Assembly: GCF_019175285.1 (NCBI RefSeq)
Contig: NC_056529.1
Coordinates: forward strand, 20,429,907 to 20,493,906
DNA from: Sceloporus undulatus
Lineage: Eukaryota; Chordata; Lepidosauria; Squamata; Phrynosomatidae
DNA length: 64,000 nt
Direction of reading: 5' to 3'
Below the pieces are notes generated by a model that searched no databases, was not told where the DNA came from, and worked only from the letters and a program-made list of their open reading frames with translations. Position 1 is the first letter of the stretch. Every line of letters starts with the position of its first letter. A program made the translations under genes and the position numbers. This document shows positions 57,655 through 64,000 of the stretch, one piece after another.

Positions 57655-58990
57655 ATAAGAGGGTATAGGAGTTCAGCCAAAAAGTTACAATTTTCGGAAC
57701 ATAAGAGCCACCTTGAAGCTGGATCAGACCAAACTCCTGTGTAATCTGACAATAAGTCCCTTGCACTTCAACGGTATTTTGAAACATAAGCCTAAATCGA
57801 AGGTGGGAATTGTGCAGCCCTCCAAAAATGGAAGGGTTGCAGTTCCCAGCATTCTTCACAATTGGCTATGCTAGCTAGGACTGATGGAAGCTGCAGTACC
57901 ACAACAAGAAGTCTGCAAGAGTGCCATCTCTGCCCTAAATACAATTGCTAATTCCAACTAGTAGGCACACTAAACAAGCGGGATTTCCATATGAGTTGGC
58001 TTGCCATCCATCCAGCGATTGATTCAATAAGTCTACGCTGGTTGGGACAAGCAACTGGATGTAGGCCTGAGACATCAAATGCCTTCTTCAAAAGGCAACA
58101 GTCCTCCATCTCAAATCCAGCACTGAAATCTGGTCATGGCCACCCATCGCCATAATGAAAGCAGGGATGGCAAACTGGCAAGTCGTCGTCTGCAGATGTT
58201 CTCAATAAAGAGTCACCCCATTTGTCCTGCTTGATTCCCACATTTCTAGTCCTAGAAATCTGGATGAGAGAACATTGAACTGAAGACATGGCATGGTGCC
58301 TTCGCCAGAAGCTCTACTGGTTCCTGTCCTCAATTCACTCCAACCCTTTTTTAATTTTCCGGTGCTCACTGACGTCAATGTCCATCCAGGATCATGCAGA
58401 ACTGCCCTTCTCTTTGTCTACCTACCAAGTATGCCCTTAGGATCTGTGACAAGGTCTGCCAAATTTGATAAATGCCTTGAGCAAAAGGGAAGAGGAAGAG
58501 AAGGAGGACCAGATGGATCCTTTTTTAAAAAATGGAGAGGCCCAGCCTTGGGCACTCTGTTGGAAAGGGCAAAAGAAGGTCAAGTTGTACTGGCTGGCAA
58601 TGGACTGTACTTGTCAAATGAGTTTTGAAGGAGCCAGAAGCTGCGTTATCATGAAAAGTCACGCAATAGATTTCTGCCTTGGTCTAAGAAGAGTTTATGG
58701 GGTCGTTCCAAAATGATGTTTTGGCAAGGAAAGCCTAATTGGAAAGCATAAGTAATAACTAATGCGTTGGCAGTGGATTCCATGAGGCTTTCTCCTTCTC
58801 CTTCTGCCTCTCCCAAGCTCTTCTCCTCTTCCTCCTCTACCTCTTTCTTTCCCTCCTACTCTTTCTCTTATGTTGCAATGGCTAAGTAGGCAGTGAACTG
58901 GAAGTATCCTACTATGAATGTTAAAGTCTGGAATTCCCATTAAACCTAAGGATGATATAAGAAGGATCATGTTGGGTCAGATCAAGGGCT
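57655..58990. other. Unique stretch without recognised gene
   Basis: 58790-58870 is a CT-rich tract ('ctccttctccttctgcctct'). Otherwise no exon or repeat recognised. Confidence 0.4.
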
Positions 58991-58998
58991 TACGTAGA

Positions 58999-59142
58999 TT
59001 TCTGTGGCTGGCATCTTCAGAGAGTAAAGGATGATGCTGGCGCAACGTCAGGAATAAACTCTACTAGAACATGGCCCCATAGCCCAAAAAGCCCACTAAA
59101 AACTATGGATGCTGGCCATGAAAGCCTTCGACTTCACATTAT
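58999..59142. mobile_element. Hairpin MITE, nearly complete
   Basis: 'tttctgtggctggcatcttc' and 'aacgtcaggaataaactcta' then 'ggccatgaaagccttcgact'. Right arm complete, left arm shortened. Confidence 0.7.
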
Positions 59143-59507
59143 TATTAATAATATCCTTCTGTTCATACATGGGCTAACAAGCTGTTTCTGGAAGATCTCC
59201 AGAAGAATGGGAGGTCTACTGCATCCTCCATATCATGCTCCTCAGGAATGGATAGAGACAGGTATCCTGCTTCTGAGAACTGATGGTGATTTGTAGTCAT
59301 CTCGACTTGGAGACGTTGACTCTATCCTCCAGGAATATATCCGCTTTTCATTTATGGCCATCAGGGCTGGGAGGAGTGAAATCCACAGCTTAACTGTGCT
59401 ATGTTGGTACCCCAACGTTGCGCCATTCAACTCAAGGGACATGTAACATGCTCAGAGCATAGCTACACGTGTGGAAATTTAGGGGGTGCGATCTTGGCCA
59501 TGATAAG

Positions 59508-59718
59508 CTATGGAATCATAGAATCCTAGAACTGGAAGCTATTGTGGGGGTCATCTAGTTCAATTCCCTACCATGCAGGAATGCAAAGCTACAGCGCTTC
59601 TGAAAGATGCCCATCCAAACTCAGTTTAAAGACCTCCAAAGGAAATCAGAGGAACAGTTCTTAAAGCAAAGAAGTTTAGGTGGGATTTCTTTTCTTGTAA
59701 TTTGCATCCATTGAATCC
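59508..59718 (-). mobile_element. CR1 LINE 3' end
   Basis: 'ctatggaatcatagaatcct', 'ctaccatgcaggaatgcaaa' and 'agtttaaagacctccaaagg' read as an inverted CR1 3' end with several small changes. Confidence 0.8.
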
Positions 59719-59836
59719 AGGTTAATTTTACATAACCTGTGCTACCATCATGATGAGGAAGAGTATGCATAAACTTCTTAGACGTTTCTCTACTGCATTT
59801 CATTTTATAAGCCAGATATTTGAGGGGGGGGGGGGG

Positions 59837-59936
59837 NNNNNNNNNNNNNNNNNNNNNNNNNNNNNNNNNNNNNNNNNNNNNNNNNNNNNNNNNNNNNNNN
59901 NNNNNNNNNNNNNNNNNNNNNNNNNNNNNNNNNNNN
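59837..59936. other. Assembly gap, 100 N
   Basis: Exactly 100 N, preceded by a run of G and followed by a minisatellite, both likely causes of the break. Confidence 0.99.
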
Positions 59937-60225
59937 AATGGGGATTGCTTGACCATAGGAAATAATGGAGATTGCTTGCCCATAGGAAATAATGGAGATT
60001 GCTTGCCCATAGAGAATCATTGGAGATTGCTTGCCCATAGGAAATAATGGGGATTGCTTGCCCATAGAGAAGCATTGGAGATTGCTTGCCCATAAGAAAT
60101 AATGGGGATTGCTTGCCCATAGGAAATAATGGGGATTGCTTTCCCATAGAGATTCATTGGAGATTGCTTGCCCTTTGGGAAACATAGTATTTACCTGACC
60201 ATAGGGAAATATTAGAGATTGCTTA
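59937..60225. repeat. 27/31 bp minisatellite
   Basis: About ten units 'ggagattgcttgcccatagg' plus 'aaataat' or 'gaatcatt', alternating 27 and 31 bases. The array runs out of the gap, so its true length is unknown. Confidence 0.93.
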
Positions 60226-60229
60226 CCCC

Positions 60230-60655
60230 AGCGGCTACCAAGGGCCCTCACTATACATAATCTAATGCTCATAACCATCCAGTTTTGACTTCCAGGGCCT
60301 CATCCCAGCCATTGTCTGCATGCTTGGCATGAGATGCTCTGCGCATCACTAGACATACCAGATTTCTTTTGTCCTCATGGACACACATGAGAGAATCTGC
60401 TGACAAGGAGGGAAATAAGCCAGACGCCCATTTGTGCCCAAATTATTAATGCCCGCGGCTGCAAACCACTCTGGCCCAATGCAATCCTCCCTGGCGCTGG
60501 AGGATCTGAGCACAGAGGTTTGTTATTCCAGTTTCCCGACTCGAAATACGTAGCTTTTCAATAGTTTGGGGACTTTGTGCAGGGTCAGCAAATCCAAAGA
60601 ATAACACACATGTCTGGCCTCTCTCGGACCACTGCTGCCCGCCTCCGAAATGCCA
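60230..60655. other. Unique stretch without recognised gene
   Basis: No exon, motif or repeat recognised. Confidence 0.4.
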
Positions 60656-60667
60656 AGTGTCAGTGTG

Positions 60668-60812
60668 TCTCTGTGTTGTGTACCTTCAAGTCATTTCCAA
60701 CTTATGGCAACCCTAAGTTGAATCTATCCTGGGGTTTTCTTGGCAAGATTTGTTCAGAAGAGGTTTGCTATTGCCTTCTCCTGAGGCTGAGAGAGTGTGA
60801 CTTGCCTAAGAA
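60668..60812 (-). mobile_element. tRNA-derived SINE, tail and body
   Basis: 'tgttgtgtaccttcaagtca' to 'ctgagagagtgtgacttgcc'; the tRNA-like head is absent. Confidence 0.8.
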
Positions 60813-61129
60813 TCGCCACAAGTTGGAAACAACTATTTGCAATAAGAGCAACCATTAATGACTTACTTCAGAAGAAACGTTAATGCCGAAATGTCAACTT
60901 AAAGCAAATCCGTTTGGTTTCAAAATCAATTTAAGTTGCCCTTGGCTTTAATATTATTTATAATTAATTATCCCAATGTATAATGCTTTACCGAACGGCA
61001 AGAATGACAAGAGGATTAGAGTCTTTTCCCATCAGTGCAAATTAAAAGCATCTTGGCCATAGTTTCTTGTCTAATTTTGCACATCTTAAAAATTAGGAAC
61101 CCAGAGCTACAGCATTCCCATTGGTTCCC

Positions 61130-61338
61130 ACATGGAAACCCATTGGCTGACCTGGGACAAGTCACACTCTCTCAGCCTCAAAGGAAGGCAAAGGCAAAGA
61201 ACCCCTCTGAACAAACCTTTATTTACTGAACATGTTTTCTGAGGTGGATGAACATACTAACAAGAAGTATGGGAATATTCTCTTATAAATGGTGATATAT
61301 AGGGTCACCTTAGGGTTGCCATAAGTTGGGAATATACT
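61130..61338 (+). mobile_element. tRNA-derived SINE, partial and rearranged
   Basis: 'cattggctgacctgggacaa' to 'cccctctgaacaaaccttta', then 70 unrelated bases, then the tail 'ccttagggttgccataagtt'. It borders the L1 fragment. Confidence 0.6.
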
Positions 61339-61340
61339 CT

Positions 61341-61700
61341 AAAAAGTGGACACGGAAGAATGGATCACAAAAGTCATGGACTTATCAATAGCGGAAGAGA
61401 TCACCAATCCACTAAATAACAAATCTCTTAAAGACGATGAGGAACGATGGAAAGAAGTAAAAAAATATTATGGGGAAAAGAACTTAATAATAGTTGGAAA
61501 TGATTTGGACAAGAAGCGGAAACCGATTCTGACATATATAAAAAGATGAGAATATTAATGGAACTAAAGTCCGATGGGATATTCTTTGTTGTTTTTTTCC
61601 AGAAAAGCTAAAGGACAGGAATATAATTTTAAAATGTATAATTTAAAAGATAAGAAAGAAAGAAAGAAAGAAAGTAAAGGAAGACGTATGATGGAAATGT
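61341..61700 (+). mobile_element. L1-like LINE 3' end
   Basis: Encodes EEWITKVMDLSIAEEITN and DDEERWKEVKKYYGEK, which fits the end of an L1 ORF2 (W-x-K start and terminal W motif). A short AT-rich UTR and a (GAAA)n tail at 61656-61673 follow. A separate SINE tail lies at 61868-61922. Confidence 0.6.
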
Positions 61701-61929
61701 AAACTATCCCCCCAGTTTGAATGTGGTTAGGAAGGATATAAGGAAAAGAGACGGGAAAGAAGAATGAAGGGGAAAGAAAGAATTGCAGAGTGTAAAAGAT
61801 ATTGTAAAGTGTAAAAAGTGTGAGATGTAAATGTGTGTGTTATGATTGGATTTAAGAAAGAAAGAAAACCTTGCCTTAGGGTTGCCGTAAGGTGGAAATG
61901 ACTCGAAGGCACCCAACAGCAACAAGAAC

Positions 61930-63720
61930 TCTGTTGTTCTAGTTCAATATTTCAACTGATTTATTGGATTGTCCAAAGACTCCCAGGGAAACCATCCTGA
62001 ATTCTTCATTATAACCAGACGAGACAGAAACCCCAATTAAGCGACCCAAAGCTCCTTAAGAAGCATTAAATCTCTACTCCGCATTAAGCTGTCGCAGCTC
62101 CAGAAGCCCAGGATGGATGGAGACTCAAAGTTGAGAAAGTGAGCTGTTTTCGTCTGCCATTTAGGAATGCAAAGGGTGTGCAATAGAAGCAATGGGACCC
62201 TAATGAGGCTCCAATGTGTCTCTGTGAATAAGATTTGAAAAAATAGCCAAACCCCTGACTAAACTGGATCAAACTAAAGAACGTCGGCCACCCAGGACTG
62301 ACTAAATACTTGCATTAAAACATAATTAACCATTTTTTAAATTTAAAAAAAAATGGCCAAATCTGCTCCTCCAGGGATACCTTTTTCCTTGAGCCTTGGT
62401 CAATTAAAATTGGTTCATAAACCTAATTAATCGGTGCATGTTGCAGCCTTTAACTATGGCTGCATCTGCACTGCGGAAATGACACATTCTGATAACGCTT
62501 TGTATTCCGGAAAATCCCCAAAGTACAAAAAGAATTGTGTTTTGTCGACTTTCTAAACGGTTTAATGTTGCATTAACCCCAATGTGTCTGAAAATCAATC
62601 CAGCTTTTGCATGTCTTCTTAGGGTTTGGGGAGGGTTTAAATCTGATTTTAAATCACGCTTCTGCACAGGATGCCTCCCATGTGATGAACCCCATTGCCT
62701 AACGTAGGAGGAAAATGCACAGCCCTCCTACACACTTTTCAAGACACCACTCTTGCCCTGAGATTCCTCCCTCTCGCTCTGAGTTAGGGATCCAGGGCCT
62801 TGAGATATGGGGATCCTAAATGCAACGCAAGGCAAAATGCACTCAAAGCCATGTGGCTGATGCAACTTGGGCTCAGATGTGGCGAGAAAGGCAGCTTCTT
62901 GCAATGACGGCTCCTTCGCGCCAGATGTCAGCATTCTGCAAATGACAGGATCAGACCTCTCCAAATTGCAAAACTGCAAGAAAGTAGAGTTCTCCTTTCA
63001 GCTCCAGGAGATGATGGAGCAAAGACTGTGGGAGAATTGCCCCACACCGGGCGACAGAGTGGCAGTTTTGCTGCTTCTTCCCAGTGTCGAAAGACAAAAA
63101 GCCTTGTGAGAGAAAGGACAGACAACCAACCATCAGCTGTGTTGCCTATTCTGCATCGTTTATGAAAATGGGGACATGTGTGGCCAAGCAACATTGGAGT
63201 GTGGTCAAGATGCCAAAAGTTGTCAATGAGGATGGACACACTAGCTAAAAAAGTCTGTAGCAGTTTGGTCAAGATTGCAAAAGTTATTCATGAGGAAGAA
63301 CACACCAGCTTTAAAAAGGGCGGCGGCAGTTTGCTTTTGCCTGAACCAACTGGGAAGGGCAAGACTCAGACCCCTTCTCAACTCTCTGAGTTAATGGAGT
63401 GAAAAACACATTTATGTTTTGAACACAGGGACTACACAGACCACATGCTCCAAGCCCATACGCTGCTGCCCGGGCACCATGTTGGCATGCATCCTTCTAG
63501 ACGGTGCAAGCCATTATGACGCACCTCCAGCGCAGTGCCCAAATGGCACAGTGTGGAAGTGGTGTCATAATAACACTGTGCCGCAGGAATCCCTTCCAGG
63601 ACACAAAAGGTGCTGCTTGGGGTGGTTCCTTTTTGCATCTTGCGGAGGCCAGGATGGGGCCGTGGTGTGCGGTTGCTGCAACCCCAATCTGGGGCGAAAA
63701 GGGGTGTTGTCCTGCCACCT
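61930..63720. other. Unique stretch without recognised gene
   Basis: A MITE fragment at 62458-62500 ('ggctgcatctgcactgcgga'). The inverted pair at 63175-63360 resembles internal duplication ('tggtcaagatgccaaaagtt' and 'tggtcaagattgcaaaagtt'). No exon recognised. Confidence 0.4.
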
Positions 63721-63734
63721 GTCTATACAGCCCC

Positions 63735-63893
63735 ACAGTTTCTGAAATCCAGGGTTCAATTCCCCACTTGGCCATGGAAACCCACTGGGTGACCTTATGT
63801 GAGTCACACACTCTCAGCTCCAGAGAACCCATGATAGGTTTGCCTTAGTGTCGCCATAAGTCATAAATGACTTGAAGGCACACAACAACAACA
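63735..63893 (+). mobile_element. tRNA-derived SINE, 5'-truncated
   Basis: 'ccagggttcaattccccact' to 'atgacttgaaggcacacaac' with the usual (CAA)n end. Confidence 0.82.
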
Positions 63894-64000
63894 ATAATGC
63901 CCCTTCGTAAAGACAGGGATTTAATTTACGCCTGACTGTATAATGTAATTTATGTTAATTTATCAGAGAAATGCACTGCTAAATTGAGTGAAGTCAATAC

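Noticed and set aside
59621-60278. Minus-strand open frames with repeated GKQSP motif
   Set aside because: They are translations of the 27/31 bp minisatellite and of the 100 N gap.
61341-61549. Host gene exon (67-codon open frame)
   Set aside because: The residues fit an L1 ORF2 end, and it is followed by a retroposon-type tail.

Overview
The window looks like nuclear DNA of a squamate reptile, most likely an iguanian-type lizard. This rests on dense tRNA-derived and 5S rRNA-derived SINEs sharing a BovB/RTE-like tail, CR1, L2-like, L1 and BovB-like LINE fragments, many short inverted-repeat DNA elements, and spliced vertebrate genes with large introns. It is a draft assembly: there are four gaps of exactly 25 N and three of exactly 100 N, and the bases between about 30 and 43 kb look less accurate than those to the left.

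Region 1 (1-14.5 kb): the 3' part of junctophilin-3 (JPH3, + strand). Three coding exons are seen (609-733, 4718-5631, 11796-11876) and their splice phases agree; the last encodes only the C-terminal membrane anchor. The MORN-repeat exons lie to the left, outside the window. A long 3' UTR follows.

Region 2 (15.7-29.0 kb): the 3' part of KLHDC4 (- strand), convergent with JPH3 as in mammals. Seven exons join in phase and give about 412 residues: the later kelch repeats, a basic then acidic linker, and the C-terminal DUF4110-type end. The first exons (about 150 residues in the human protein) are not found in this window.

Region 3 (29.5-43 kb): a different, GC-rich locus holding the single-exon forkhead gene FOXC2 (- strand, 32981 to about 34635). 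The frame is broken several times by small indels, although residues on either side of each break match FOXC2. The gene sits between tandem arrays: a roughly 25-35 bp minisatellite that starts within about 20 bases of its stop codon and reappears 1.5 kb beyond its 5' end, and a roughly 97 bp tandem repeat in its 5' leader. A second CpG-rich island (41.7-42.2 kb) is bracketed by another minisatellite. In human, FOXC2 lies about 1 Mb from KLHDC4, so its position here is either a lineage-specific rearrangement or a mis-join.

Region 4 (43-64 kb): no host gene recognised. It holds SINEs, CR1 and L1 fragments, several families of short inverted-repeat transposons with TA, TTA or other short target duplications, microsatellites and a minisatellite next to a gap. 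No retroviral or other virus-like element was recognised anywhere in the window.
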